This document shows positions 1 to 10,243 of a stretch of 64,000 bases of DNA, piece by piece (position 1 is the first letter of the stretch; each line of letters begins with the position of its first letter). The DNA is from Talpa occidentalis (taxonomy: Eukaryota; Chordata; Mammalia; Eulipotyphla; Talpidae). Made by a program: the position numbers and the translations under genes. The stretch is from NCBI RefSeq assembly GCF_014898055.3, contig NW_023601212.1, positions 39,296,329 through 39,360,328 on the forward strand. Reading direction: 5' to 3'. Under the pieces are notes generated by a model, which saw only the letters and a list, made by a program, of their open reading frames with translations, ran no database searches and was not told the origin of the DNA.

Positions 1-262
1 AGATTTATTTATTTATGCATACAAGAGCTGGGATACAGGCCAGAGATGCAGGAGAGTGAGAGGATTCACCAAAGACAGAGTGGGGAGCAGAACAGGCACA
101 TTGACGGAAGTACACTGCTGAGGGGAGCAGTGGGTGAGACAGGAGAGGTCTGCCATGCCATGTTGGGTGCTCCCTGGCTGGCTGGGGATCGAATTCGTGC
201 TGCAGTGGCTGCGGATTGCATCATAGTACATTGCTTAACCCCTTGAGCCACCAGGGAGGCCC
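1..262 (-). mobile_element. tRNA-derived SINE (cut by window edge)
   Basis: The reverse complement gives the standard structure: GGCCTCCCTGGTGGCTCAAG with box A, box B-like AATTCGATCCC, and an AATAAATAAAT tail. The tail side is at the window start, so the element may be incomplete. Confidence 0.9.
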
Positions 263-308
263 TTGAAATTTATTTTTTAAAAAAGATTGTACAGCTTTAT
301 AATATGAC

Positions 309-577
309 TTTTTTAAAAAAGAGATTTATTTATGCATACAAGCAACCGGGTACAGGCCAGAGATATGGGGGGTGAGAGGATTCACCAGAGACAGAGTGGG
401 GAACAGAACAGGCAGACTCACTGAAATACACTGCTGAGGGGAGCAATGGTCAAGTCACGAGAGGTCTGTTGCGCCATGTGGGTTGCTCCCTGGCCAGCCG
501 GGGATCGAGCTCGTGTGCAGAGGCTGCGGATTGCTTCATAGTGCGTTGCTTAACCCCTTGCGCCACCAGGGAGGCCC
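309..577 (-). mobile_element. tRNA-derived SINE
   Basis: The complete copy is flanked by the duplication TATAATATGAC (298-308 and 578-588). Confidence 0.93.
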
Positions 578-700
578 TATAATATGACATTTATATACTC
601 TTATTACATATATATTTTTAAAAAATTATTCCTTTATTGTAAGATTTTTATTTAATTATTTTGCTGACTAAATTAATATAATAGAAAAACAAATAGCAGA

Positions 701-973
701 GGGCCTCCCCTGGTGGCGCAGGCAGTTCAGCGCAGCACTGTGAAGCTGTCTGAAGCCTCTGCGGCGCGGGTTTGATCCAGGCCAGTCGACGAGAATCCCA
801 CATGGCGCGGCAGACCTCTCCTGTCTCGCCTGCTGCTCCCCTCAGCAGTGTATTTTAGTTGTTCTGCCTGTTCTGTTCCCAGCTCTGTCTCTGGTGAATC
901 TTCTCACCCTCCCATGCATCTGGCCTGTAACTTGGTTCTTGTATGCATGAATAAATAAATCTTAAAAAAAAAA
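701..973 (+). mobile_element. tRNA-derived SINE
   Basis: It begins GGGCCTCCCCTGGTGGCGCA and ends in an A-rich tail. Near-duplicate flanks AGAAAAACAAATAGCAGA and AGAAAAATAAATAGAAGA surround it. Confidence 0.92.
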
Positions 974-991
974 AGAAAAATAAATAGAAGA

Positions 992-1207
992 ACTTGCGTG
1001 TAGGCCAGAGGTGGGAGGGTGAGAGGATTCACCAGAGACAGACTGGGGAGCAGAACAGGCAGATCTACTGAAATACACTGCTGAGGAGAGCAGCAGGGGA
1101 GACAGGAGAGGTCTGCTGACCATGTGGGTTAACTCCCTGCCCCGGGATTGAACTCAGGTCAACGTGGTGATCGAGTGAGACTTAACCTCTAGGCCACCAG
1201 GGAGGTC
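992..1207 (-). mobile_element. tRNA-derived SINE, lacking its tail
   Basis: The body, from TGTAGGCCAGAGG to CACCAGGGAGGTCCC, is present, but the ATTTATTTATGCAT tail region is missing where the preceding SINE abuts. Confidence 0.85.
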
Positions 1208-1240
1208 CCTCTTATTATATTTTAAAAATATATTGTCCTG

Positions 1241-1488
1241 GGGCCTCCCTGGTGGAGCAAGGGGTTAAATGTCAGTACTATGAAGCCACCCACAGCCACT
1301 GCATCAAGAGTTTGATATCTGGCCAGGGAGATACCTACATGGACAGCAGACCTCTCCTGACTTGCCTGCTGCTCCCCTCAGCAGTGTATTTCAGTAGATC
1401 TGCCTGTTCTGTTCCCCACTCTGTCTCTGGTGAATCCTCTCACCCCCCACACCTCTGTCTTACACCCCAGCTTTTGTATGCATAAATA
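1241..1488 (+). mobile_element. tRNA-derived SINE followed by microsatellite
   Basis: The body is complete to TTTTGTATGCATAAATAAA. The tail merges into the TC and TA repeats at 1492-1566. Confidence 0.9.
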
Positions 1489-1490
1489 AA

Positions 1491-1494
1491 GCAG

Positions 1495-1566
<72 letters not shown>
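1491..1566. repeat. (TC)n-(TA)n microsatellite
   Basis: A TC run of about 40 bp is followed by a TA/TG-containing AT run of about 35 bp, grown from or next to a SINE tail. Confidence 0.95.
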
Positions 1567-1635
1567 GTACTAATTAAGAAATAAATTATCAAAAAAATTT
1601 TGGTAATCTTCACCCACTTAATACCTTTCAAATCT

Positions 1636-1911
1636 GGCCTCCCCTGGTGGCGCAGCAGTTGAGTGCTGGGCTGCGATGCTGCCCGCAGCCTCTGCAGCGC
1701 CAGTTCAATCCCCAGCTGCTGGCGATGGTCCCACCTGGCGCGCAGACCTCTCCTGCCACCTGCTGCTCCCCTCAGCAGTGTATTTCAGTAAGTCTGCCTG
1801 TTCTGTTCCTCGCTCTGGCTCTGGTGAATTCTCTCACCCTCCCGTGCTTCTGACTGTACCCAGTGCTTGCATAAATAAATAAATAAGTCTTTAAAAAAAA
1901 AAGAAAAAAAA
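1636..1911 (+). mobile_element. tRNA-derived SINE, GC-rich subfamily
   Basis: It is flanked by ACCTTTCAAATCT (1623-1635 and 1912-1924). Confidence 0.94.
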
Positions 1912-1924
1912 ACCTTTCAAATCT

Positions 1925-2440
1925 TAAACCCAAGCGTCCTATTGGAGGCATAGGTGAACGTATCTATTCCACTAGAGTCTTGATCCCCTGCTACCTACTG
2001 GGCGTACGCCTGCCCAATACACTGATGAACAAAAGGAAGACCCCTGCTCTCACAGGGATCAGATGTCAGTGGGAGAAGGGCATGAGGAACAGAGTAGACA
2101 GACTGTTGGCATAATAAGTGCACCATTGACATAGTAAATAAGGAAACCCGAGAATTTGCAAGAGAGGAATAAGAACTGTGGAGAAAGGGGCCCGGAAGCT
2201 CTGAGACCTGAAGGCAAGCCAGATGGTGATCAGCGGTTGAGCAAAGGTCTGAGGGAATCGCAGCCAGGGGAATGTGGATATCTGGGGAAAGAAGGTCTAG
2301 GCAAAAGTCAGAAGGTGCAAAGGCCCTGTAACAGGACTTTGCAGGTAGGCAGAGGAACAGCCAGGAGGCTGGTGTGGCTGGAGTGAGCTGTGGGGAGTGG
2401 TGGAGGGGAGGGCAGGGGTCTTGTGTGCCACGGCTAAGGC
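1925..2440 (-). repeat. L2-type ancient LINE remnant (probable)
   Basis: The phrases GCTCTCACAGGGATCAGATG, GTGCAAAGGCCCTGTAACAG and AGGCTGGTGTGGCTGGAGTG resemble common L2-derived sequence. No coding frame is preserved. A similar diverged segment lies at 25480-25770. Confidence 0.45.
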
Positions 2441-3040
2441 TGCATTAATATCAATGCAATCCTGGGCCAGTCCTAGCCTAAGAAAATCCCCAAGGCTGTG
2501 ATTTCAGAAACAGGAAATGCAGTTTTCACCTTACATTAGCAAAATAATTCATGGCTGCTTCTGCTTGATTCTGTTAGCAAAGGTAATTATGGAGAAAAAT
2601 CTAAATCCGGTTTCCTAGGGGAGCCTGTGTGGCAGGCAACTTTGCGAAGTCAGGTAACACCGCATCAGAGGGAGCGGCAGATGAACTTTAAAGGAAAGCC
2701 AGTCATGGACAAGGAAAGCAAGCAGCTTTCCTTCTACCCTGCAGCCGGGGCGCCGCAGGGGTTGCCGCGCGTGGGCACTGACAGAAGCCTGGCGTTCCGG
2801 GCTACTGTCGGAGGTGGAACTGATCTCAGCCGCCTCGAGGACCTCGCCGTACCCTCGATTTTGAAACAGCCGCTGTTCTGATCTTGATCAGACGAAAATA
2901 ATCTCCAGGATTCCGAGGGCATCCAGATAAGCCAGCTAATGGATTCTGGATTATCTTGGGCTGAGACTTCCGGTTTGGAGATTCTTCACATCTGTCAGTA
3001 GCTGGGGAGGGCTTGGTCACCCTCAAAGGAACTTAGCTGG
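2441..3040. other. Unique intergenic sequence
   Basis: There is a small G+C-rich patch around 2735-2860, but no promoter, splice-bounded exon or RNA gene that I can support. Short open frames here lack any recognisable feature. Confidence 0.5.
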
Positions 3041-3215
3041 ATGACCGGACTTATTACCGCTTGACGTTCTTTAACATTTAAGTAAATAGAATAAAAAAAA
3101 TTTGCCATCTTAACCATTTTTAAGTATACAGTCTATGGTATTAAGCACTCACACTGTTGTGCAAACACCCCCACTCTGTCCACAGCGCTATTTTCATCTA
3201 AAAATGTTAACTCCC

Positions 3216-3490
3216 GGGGCCTCCCCGGTGGCACAGTGGTTGAGTGCTGGGTTGCGAAGCTGCCCGCAGCCTCTGCAGTGCCGGTTCAATCCCCGGCTGC
3301 TCCCCGGCCACCGGAGGAGGGTCCCACATGGGGCGCAGACCTCTCCTGCCGCCCGCTGCTCCCCTCAGCAGTGTACTTCGGTCCTTCTGCCTGCTCTGCT
3401 CCCCGCTCTGGCTCTGGTGAATCCTCACCCTCCCACGCTTCTGACTGTGCCCAGTGCTTGTATAAATAAATAAATAAATCTTAAAAAAAA
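3216..3490 (+). mobile_element. tRNA-derived SINE, GC-rich subfamily
   Basis: It is flanked by AAAATGTTAACTCCC (3201-3215 and 3491-3505). Box A (TGGCACAGTGG) and box B (GGTTCAATCCC) are visible. Confidence 0.95.
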
Positions 3491-3743
3491 AAAATGTTAA
3501 CTCCCCACTCCCCCTGCCCAACGCCTGGCACCCACCACTCTACTTTCTGTCTCTGTGAACTTGACTCCTGTAGAGCCAAGGGGTGTAACGCAGCATTTGT
3601 GCTCCTGCATCTGGCTTCTTGCACTTAACAAGATGAGTCAAGGTTCATCCCCATTGGACCATGTGTCAGAATGTCCTTCCTTTTCAAAGGTAGGATAATA
3701 TCTTATTTATGAATATACCTATATTTTGTTTATTCATTCATCT

Positions 3744-4028
3744 TTTTTTAAAGATTTATTTATGCATACAAGCAATGGGGTACAGGCCAGAGGTGTGTGT
3801 GTGTGTGGGGGGGAGGTGTGTGTGAGAGGATTCACCAGAGACAGAGTGGGAAACAGAACAGGCAGACTGACTGAAACACACTACAGAGGGGAGCAGCAGT
3901 CGAGTCAGGAGAGGTCTGCTGTGTCATGTGGGTTGCTCCCTGGCTGGCCAGGAATTGAACTTGTGCTGCAGTGGCCGAGGATTGCCTTATAGATTGCATC
4001 TCAATCCTTGCGCCACCAGGGAGGCCCC
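3744..4028 (-). mobile_element. tRNA-derived SINE
   Basis: It is flanked by TCATTCATCT (3734-3743 and 4029-4038), inside an ancient L1. Confidence 0.93.
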
Positions 4029-4137
4029 TCATTCATCTGTTTGATGGACATTAAGGTTGTTTCCTCTTCTTGGTGATTATGAGTAAATGCTGTTTTGAAC
4101 ACAGGTATACAAATACCTGGTTGAGTCCCTGCTTTTT

Positions 4138-4219
4138 TTTTTTTTTAGATTTATTTATTTATAAAGAGCTGGGGTGTAGGCCAGAGGTGCGGGGGACGTG
4201 TGTGCGTGCACGCGTGCAC

Positions 4220-4259
<40 letters not shown>

Positions 4260-4399
4260 AAGAGAGAGAGGATTCACCAGAGACAGAGTGGGGAGCAGAA
4301 AAGGCCAACTGACTAAAATACACTGCTGAGAGGAGCAGCGGGTGAGAGAGGAGAGGTCTGCTGCACCATGTGGGTCAGCAACCTGGCCTGGGATAGAAC
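4138..4399 (-). mobile_element. tRNA-derived SINE, 3' part (split by provirus)
   Basis: The tail and most of the body end abruptly at the 5' LTR within the box B region (GGGATAGAAC). The left flank carries CCCTGCTTTT (4128-4137), which recurs after the other half at 20998. An internal TG/GA microsatellite lies at 4198-4270. Confidence 0.93.
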
Positions 4400-5154
4400 T
4401 GTTAGGGGGAAAGGATGTCCTGAGCTAATTCCATACAGGCTTTGTGGACTCCACCCCAACTCCAAACCAAAGCCATCAAGACATTGGGAAAGACAAATCC
4501 CATCACCACCAAAGGGAAGGTTGCTGGAACCTGAGGGCAGAGTTAAGCAGCCAGGTTTGGTATAAAAACTAGACACGTGGGCCTTGGGGTCTCTCTCTTG
4601 CTCGCCTCCTGGCTTCACAGCTTGTGGCTTGCGGCCAGCTCTCAGAGTGCCATTTGGGATTCCAGGTCTGTGGATCGGGTAGGACGCATTTAAGACTTTA
4701 TCTCCCACTTTTCTCCCTGAGTTGTACATTTTCTTTTTTTTTCCCCGAAGATTTATTTATTTATACAAGCACTGGGTACAGTCAGAAGCATGGGAGGGTG
4801 AGAGAATTCACCAGAGCCAAAGGGGAGAGCAGAGCAGGCAGACTGACAAAGTACACTGCTGAGGGGAGCAGCAGTGGCAGCAGGAGAGGTCTGCGTGCCA
4901 TGTGGGACCCTCGCCTGGCAGCTGGGGATCGAACTGGTGCTGCAGAGGTTGCAGGCAGCTTCACAATCCAGTGCTCAACCGCTGCATCACTGGGGAGGCC
5001 CAGTTGTACATTTTCCTCTTTTCCCCTTCCCTTGTGAATAAATCTTTTATTAACCTTTTGTGTGTGCCTGAGCAGAGTATTAAGTCCCTTTTAAGCATGC
5101 CGGTGAGGACCCACAGTCAGGCAACCCGTTTTATATTGGGGCTGCCCTGTAACA
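4400..5154 (+). repeat. 5' LTR of the provirus (SINE-interrupted)
   Basis: The LTR begins TGTTAGGGGGAAAGG and ends CCCTGTAACA. A TATAAAA box lies at 4561-4567 and an AATAAA polyadenylation signal at 5037-5042. Removing the SINE at 4734-5001 leaves about 487 bp, close to the 470-bp 3' LTR. Confidence 0.92.
4734..5001 (-). mobile_element. tRNA-derived SINE in the 5' LTR
   Basis: It is flanked by AGTTGTACATTTTC (4720-4733 and 5002-5015). The 3' LTR has the uninterrupted site. Confidence 0.95.
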
Positions 5155-5157
5155 GAT

Positions 5158-5175
5158 TGGCACCCAACGTGGGGC
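5158..5175 (+). promoter_or_regulatory. Primer binding site, tRNA-Lys type
   Basis: TGGCACCCAACGTGGGGC lies three bases after the 5' LTR. It differs at one position from the tRNA-Lys(1,2)-type site TGGCGCCCAACGTGGGGC that is usual in betaretroviruses. This is unexpected beside a gamma-like pol. Confidence 0.8.
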
Positions 5176-5688
5176 CTGAGTTACACCCATGGTTGACCAG
5201 CCCAAAGTAACTTTCCTTGCGTTGGTCACCATATGTGCGCTAGGTCTGCAGGACTCGCAGTATAATCTTTGTCTCAAGTCCTGAAAAGTCTGGCTTTTTT
5301 TTTCCTTTCCCTTGCGTACAGCTCTCTCTTGTGGGTGTGTTTTTGACCCAAACATGGCCTCAACCATTAACTTACACAGTTTCATTCCTACTTGAGTTCT
5401 TTCAGTTTTCTTCTGGCCTTGAGTTTAAATAGCTTTTTTCCGTTAAATATTACCACCAGTTTCATAAATGTAAATAATTTGATGAAGCCTGGTCTATGGC
5501 ATATAATTTTACTTCTGTATACATACATGGGTGGTTTACAAGCCATCCCTTTACAGTCTGTGCTTCTGGGTGGTTTTTTTGGTAATATGTGTAAGTGCCA
5601 TTTGCTATATTCTTGTTTCTATGAGAGGTAGATGTTCTACTTCACATACTGAGAATGTGCAACACACATTCAGGGTCTTAACTTAGCC
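5176..5688 (+). other. Proviral leader
   Basis: This is the untranslated region between the primer binding site and the first gag-like open frame. No convincing coding sequence is present. A packaging signal would be expected here but cannot be recognised by eye. Confidence 0.5.
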
Positions 5689-6183
5689 ATGCAACAACAA
5701 ATTCAGGCTCTTAACCTAGCTATGCAACAACAAAATCAGGCCCTTGATTTAACTATTAAGAGTATGAGGGATGAAAACTGTAACATTTTTGAGTCAGCTT
5801 TTAAAAGCATGCAGGATCAAGCTTTTAAAAGCATGCAGGCCCAGATACAGGCTGTCCTCCATAAATTGAATATGGCGGAGGCTCAGCTGATGGCACAGAG
5901 AAAGGATAAACCTTCCCCTTCCCATGAGGACTGCAAGAGGGCAGAGTTAGAAAAGGAGGAGCATCATTTGTTAAATATCTTAAATACATCAAGACAAAGT
6001 CCTTCTCCATGTGACAAAGCCCCTCCTGCTCAGACTCCTGAGGCTTCACAGCCTCTACTGCCCTCCGAGGAGGAAACTAAAATGGTGTCTCCTCCCCACA
6101 CTAGATGTGGCACCCACTTTGGCAGGCAGATCACCCTGAGGCAGGACAGTTTCCTCTTCACCAGATGCCGATGGGTGGCTTGA
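5689..6183 (+). pseudogene. Gag N-terminal-like open frame with glutamine-rich repeats
   Basis: A 164-codon frame begins with tandem 11-residue units (MQQQIQALNLA, then MQQQNQALDLT; a diverged unit lies just upstream). A second repeat (AFKSMQ) follows, then a charged and proline-rich stretch. The repeat looks coiled-coil forming. Its position after the leader and before the capsid suggests the N-terminal part of Gag, but I see no matrix-domain motif or myristoylation signal, so the assignment rests on position. Confidence 0.5.
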
Positions 6184-6923
6184 ATGAACATGGGTGACAT
6201 GCTGGGTACTTTTGGTCACACCATCCTTTTAGCACTGCGGACCTCCTGAATCGGAGGAGCTCTGTCCCCTTGTACCGGCAGGCTCCTAAGAGGATGGCCA
6301 ACTTGTTTGCTTCTATCTTCGTCTCCCACCACCCTAACTGGGCAGATATACAGGTCAATGTTACATACTTTACTAACTCTGGATGAGCAGAGAATGGTAT
6401 TCAGAAAAGCCAGAGAGGAGGCTGACTGCCTCCACCAACAGGATAGAGAATCCCCAGAGCCAGAGATGGTTGTCCCAGTGGTAGATCCTGAATGGGACCC
6501 CAACAATGGAGGAATGGCGATGTTAGAACTGTATAAAAATGTTTATTGGTAGGACTGCAGCAGGGAATCCCCAAACCAAAAAAATTTAACAAAATATTAC
6601 AACTTGAACAAGGAGCTAATGAGGATCCGTCAGAGTTCCTTGAGAGAATTATTCAAACGTACACCAACCACACGGATATAAACCCAGATGCCTCAGAAAA
6701 TGCTTTTCTGATCACTATGGCGTTCATCACACATAGTGCCCCAGACATAAAGAAAAAGTTAGCAAAGGTGGACGGCGTCACAGAGATGAGTCCGTCCCAG
6801 GTAGTGGACTTAGCATTTAGGGTTTATAATAATAGAGAGGACAGGAGACCGAAACCTGTGACTGTTTTCGTACAAAGAGAGCACAGGACAGGGGTTCAGG
6901 GAAACAGTAATGGACTGAGATGA
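6184..6923 (+). pseudogene. Gag capsid remnant (gammaretrovirus-like)
   Basis: The best-preserved part, 6546-6923, has the gamma-type capsid features EDPSEFLERI, a downstream SAPDIKKKLAK segment and a VYNNRED segment. Upstream capsid sequence is spread over different frames with stops. The frame ends at an in-frame TGA (about 6921-6923) just before the nucleocapsid, where an intact Gag would read on. Confidence 0.8.
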
Positions 6924-6941
6924 GAACCCCTAGGAGGAAAT

Positions 6942-7355
6942 CAGTGTGCTTTCTGCAGGGAAGAGGGACATTGGAAGGACAGTTGTCCCAGATTACAGGG
7001 AAGTGGCAGACGCAATAATGACAGAAGGCAGCATAGAAGACTGAGAACACCACGATATGGTGATTCACGCAGGGGTTACAGAAGGGAATATAGAAGGAGT
7101 ACACAGAACCAGGAACCAAGGAGAGAGGAGAGGAGACAAAAGATAGCCCAGAGTAGAGGCTCAGATGACGATAGAGAATATGGACAGAGAAGGAATCGAG
7201 AGCCCAGTACAGAGGAAAGAAGACAAATAACAGCACAGAGTAGAGCCTCAGGTGAAGATAGGAGGGAATATAGACAGAGTAGAAGGAATCTAGAGCCAAG
7301 TTCAGAGGAAAGGAGACAAATGATAGTTCATGGAGAAGGTTCAGATGAAGAATAG
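6942..7355 (+). pseudogene. Gag nucleocapsid: zinc knuckle and arginine-rich repeats
   Basis: One CCHC knuckle (C-X2-C-X4-H-X4-C; CAFCREEGHWKDSC) lies at 6945-6986 in frame with the capsid segment upstream. The frame stays open to a TAG at 7353-7355 and encodes a strongly basic tail containing about three imperfect repeats of roughly 28 residues (cores EERRQ-I-AQSR and RRN-EPS). Knuckles of this type bind viral RNA. The extended repeated basic tail is longer than I expect for a gammaretrovirus. Confidence 0.8.
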
Positions 7356-7357
7356 GG

Positions 7358-7582
7358 GTGCCGGGGACTGCACTAGATCTAAAGAAACCCATTAGAATAA
7401 CCCCCTCAGAGCCCCAGGTAACACTCGCTGTGGGGGACCGTCTGATTGATTTCTTGGTGGACACTGGAGCAACATATTCTGTTTTGAATTCTAAATTGAC
7501 TAGAGTGAGCAAAGAGTCTGTACCAGTCACTGGGATTACGGGAAGGCCACAACAGAAAGCCTTCTTACAACCTTTGGAGTGA
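7358..7582 (+). pseudogene. Retroviral protease remnant
   Basis: The aspartic protease active site LVDTGATYSVL is present, with DTGA at 7460-7471. The frame is shifted relative to the gag stop at 7353 and ends at a stop before the reverse transcriptase region. Confidence 0.82.
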
Positions 7583-7621
7583 CGGCTGGGCACCACACAG
7601 CTCCAGCACAGCTTCCTATAC

Positions 7622-8756
7622 ATGGAAGAGTGTCCAATCCCTCTACTTGATCGTGACCTTTTAAGTAAGCTCAACGCACAAATTATGTTCTCACCCAAAA
7701 ATCAGAGGCTTCACCTACAGGTACCTCCAGAGCATGCTCTGTGGTTCCAGACGTTACTTACTCAAGATGTTCCACCGAAAGGTGAACTTTTACCTTCAGA
7801 AATTGTTGAACGAGGGCCTCCCCGGTGGCGCAGCGGTTGAGCGCTGGGTTGCGAAGCTGCCCGCAGCCTCTGCGGCGCCCGCCGGTCCGATCCCCAGCTG
7901 CTCCCCGGCCACCGGAGGACGGTCCCACATGGTGCGCAGACCTCTCCTGCCGCCCGCTGCTCCCCTCAGCAGTGTACTTCAGTCCCTCTGCCTGCTCTGC
8001 TCCCCGCTCTGGCTCTGGTGAATTCTCTCACCCTCCCACGCTTCTGACTGTACCCAGTGCTTGTATAAACAAAACAAACAAACAAACAAATAAATAAATA
8101 AACATGCCTCTATTAAAAAAAAAAAAGAAATTGTTGAACGAGTAAGTAAATGGGTATGGGCTGATAGGACCCCAGGAAGTGCAAAAACTGCAGAACCTGT
8201 AAAGATAGAAGTGATAGAGGGGAGCAGAACCGCGAGGAGGAAGCAATACCCCTTAAAGGAGGAGGGCTTGAGGGGAATTGAGCCAGTATTGAAAAGGTTC
8301 CTTCAATCTGGACTCATTCGGCCCTGTCGTTTACCGTATAACACTCCGATTCTGCCAGTGAAGAAACCCATACAGGCGAGTACCATTTTGTCCAAGATTT
8401 AAGGGCCATTAGTGACATTGTTCGGGATTTACATCCCACCGTGCCTAATCCCTACACCTTATTAACTGCCATACCTGGTGACTTTGGGTGGTTTTCAGTA
8501 TTAGACCTGAAGGACGCCTTTTTCTGTATCCCAATAGATGTCCAGGATCAACTGCTTTTTGCCTTTGAGTGGCAAGACCCTAAGTCCAAGAGCACTCTCC
8601 AGTATTGCTGGACTGTGCTTCCACAGGGGTTTAAGAACTCCTCAACTATTTTGGAGGGAATACTGGCCAGGGATCTCAGGAAGGTTCAGTTACACCAGGG
8701 TGTCTTATTGCAATATGTAGATGATTTATTGATTGCAAGTCCAGACTACAAATCTT
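7622..8756 (+). pseudogene. Reverse transcriptase remnant, N-terminal and catalytic part
   Basis: A gamma-type motif ([14 protein letters not shown]) is followed by the fingers/palm region (SVLDLKDAFFCIP, LPQGFKNS) and the catalytic YVDD box at 8714-8725. A SINE (7815-8125) splits it near the start and another (8757-9073) follows the catalytic box. At least one frameshift occurs near 8400. Confidence 0.88.
7815..8125 (+). mobile_element. tRNA-derived SINE in pol, long-tail variant
   Basis: It is flanked by AGAAATTGTTGAACGAG (7798-7814 and 8126-8142). The tail contains AAACATGCCTCTATTAAA, shared with the copies at 11381, 29018 and 46590. Confidence 0.95.
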
Positions 8757-8795
8757 TTTTTTTTTTTTTAAATTCTTTTTTTTTTAATTTAATAT

Positions 8796-8826
<31 letters not shown>

Positions 8827-9073
8827 TACAAGCATTGGGTACAGTCAGAAGCGCGGGAGGGTGAAAGAATTCACCAGAGCCAGAGTGGGGGGCAGAGAAG
8901 GTAGAAGGACCGAAGTACACTGCTGAGGGGAGCAGCGGGCGGCAGGAGAGGTCTGCACACCATGTGGGACCCTCCTCCGGTGGTCGGGGAGCAGCCAGGG
9001 ATCGAACTGGCGCTACAGAGGCTGCAGGCAGCTTTGCAAACCAGCGCTCAACCGCTGCGCCACCGGGGAGGCC
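8757..9073 (-). mobile_element. tRNA-derived SINE in reverse transcriptase
   Basis: It is flanked by CCAGACTACAAATCT (8741-8755 and 9074-9088), just after the YVDD box. Confidence 0.95.
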
Positions 9074-10243
9074 CCAGACTACAAATCTTGTCTGGAAAAT
9101 ACCACAGTGGTACTGAACCACCTGGCAGAATGTGTCTATAAGGTGTCACCTCAAAAGGCACAGATATGTAAACAGTGACGTATTTGGGGTTTGAAATTAA
9201 GAAAGGCAGATGGAGCCTGATGACGGAAAGAAAACAGGTAATTTCAGCCCTTAAAAGTCCCCAGCAACCGGCGACAGTTGTACAGATTTTTGGGTATGGC
9301 TGGGTTTTGCAGGATTTGGATTCCTAACTTTGGATTAATAGCAAAACCCTTATATGATGCTCTCAAAGGCCTGAACTCTGAACCTTTGTCTTGGACTCCA
9401 GATGTCAAAAGGCCTTTGATGAAATAAAAGTAAAGTTGATCTCAGCACCAGCATTAGGGCTTCCAGATCTTAGGAAGCCATTCAGACTTTAAGTACATGA
9501 GAGACAGGGGGTTGGCCTAGGAGTGCTAATCCAATTGTTGGGGTCAGAAAAGCAGCCTGTTGCATATCTGTCCAAACAATTGGACCACACCACTAAGGGA
9601 TGGCCTCCATGTTTGCGTGCTGTAGCTGCCACTTGTGACCTCCTACACGAGGTGGAGAAGTTTACATTGGGTCAGCCCATTACTGTGTGTGTGATATTGC
9701 TGGAACAGAAGGGTGGACTTTGGTTCACCGCTGGGCGAATGGGAAAATATCAAGCAGCTCTTTGGACAATCCTAATGTGAAGCTGCAGGTTTCTAATTCC
9801 CTGAATCCCGCCACACTGCTTCCAAGCAATGCAGACGGACCTGAGGATGACACTTTAATCCATAACTGTTTAGAAATCATAGACACAGTGTATGCCAGCC
9901 GACCAGATCTGACTGACCAGCCTCTGCCAGATCCCGAGTGGGAGCTATTTACAGATGGCAGCAGCTTCATGGACCAAGGCCGTTGATGTGCAGGATACGC
10001 AGTGATGACGCTCCAGAACACCGTGGAAGCCAAGGCTCTTCCAGCAGGTACATCAGTGCAGAAAGCTGAATTAATAGCCCTGACCCGTGCCTTGGAACTC
10101 TCAAAAGGTAAAAGAGTCAATATATTTACTGACTCAAAATACTCTTTTATGATTCTCCACATGCATGGGGCCATTTGGAAGGAGCGGGGACTCCTTACCA
10201 CCAGTAACAAGGACGTCAAACACCCATTAGAAATCCTGGCCTT
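9074..10243 (+). pseudogene. Reverse transcriptase connection and RNase H remnant (5' part)
   Basis: Class I-type sequence continues after the SINE: a GFCRIWIPNF segment near 9305, PVAYLSKQLD near 9560, then RNase H motifs ELFTDGSS at about 9943 and IFTDSKYS at about 10120. Several stops and shifts occur at 9170-9500 and near 9985. The L1 at 10244 interrupts RNase H. Confidence 0.85.

Larger units (their letters stand above)
3041..4127 (-). mobile_element. Ancient L1 3' region (left part), interrupted
   Basis: The sequence resembles the 3' region of old mammalian L1 elements read in antisense (TTAACCATTTTTAAGTATACAG, later CATTCATCTGTTTGATGGACA). SINEs at 3216-3490 and 3744-4028 interrupt it. 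It continues at 21008 after the SINE/provirus nest. The family name is not assigned. Confidence 0.65.

Noticed and set aside
2627..2881. Possible small exon in a GC-rich patch
   Set aside because: No consistent splice sites or recognisable protein. GC content alone is weak evidence.
6817..7698. 293-codon minus-strand frame opposite gag and protease
   Set aside because: It is the reverse complement of the arginine-rich gag repeats, which lack stops in that phase. It is a shadow frame.
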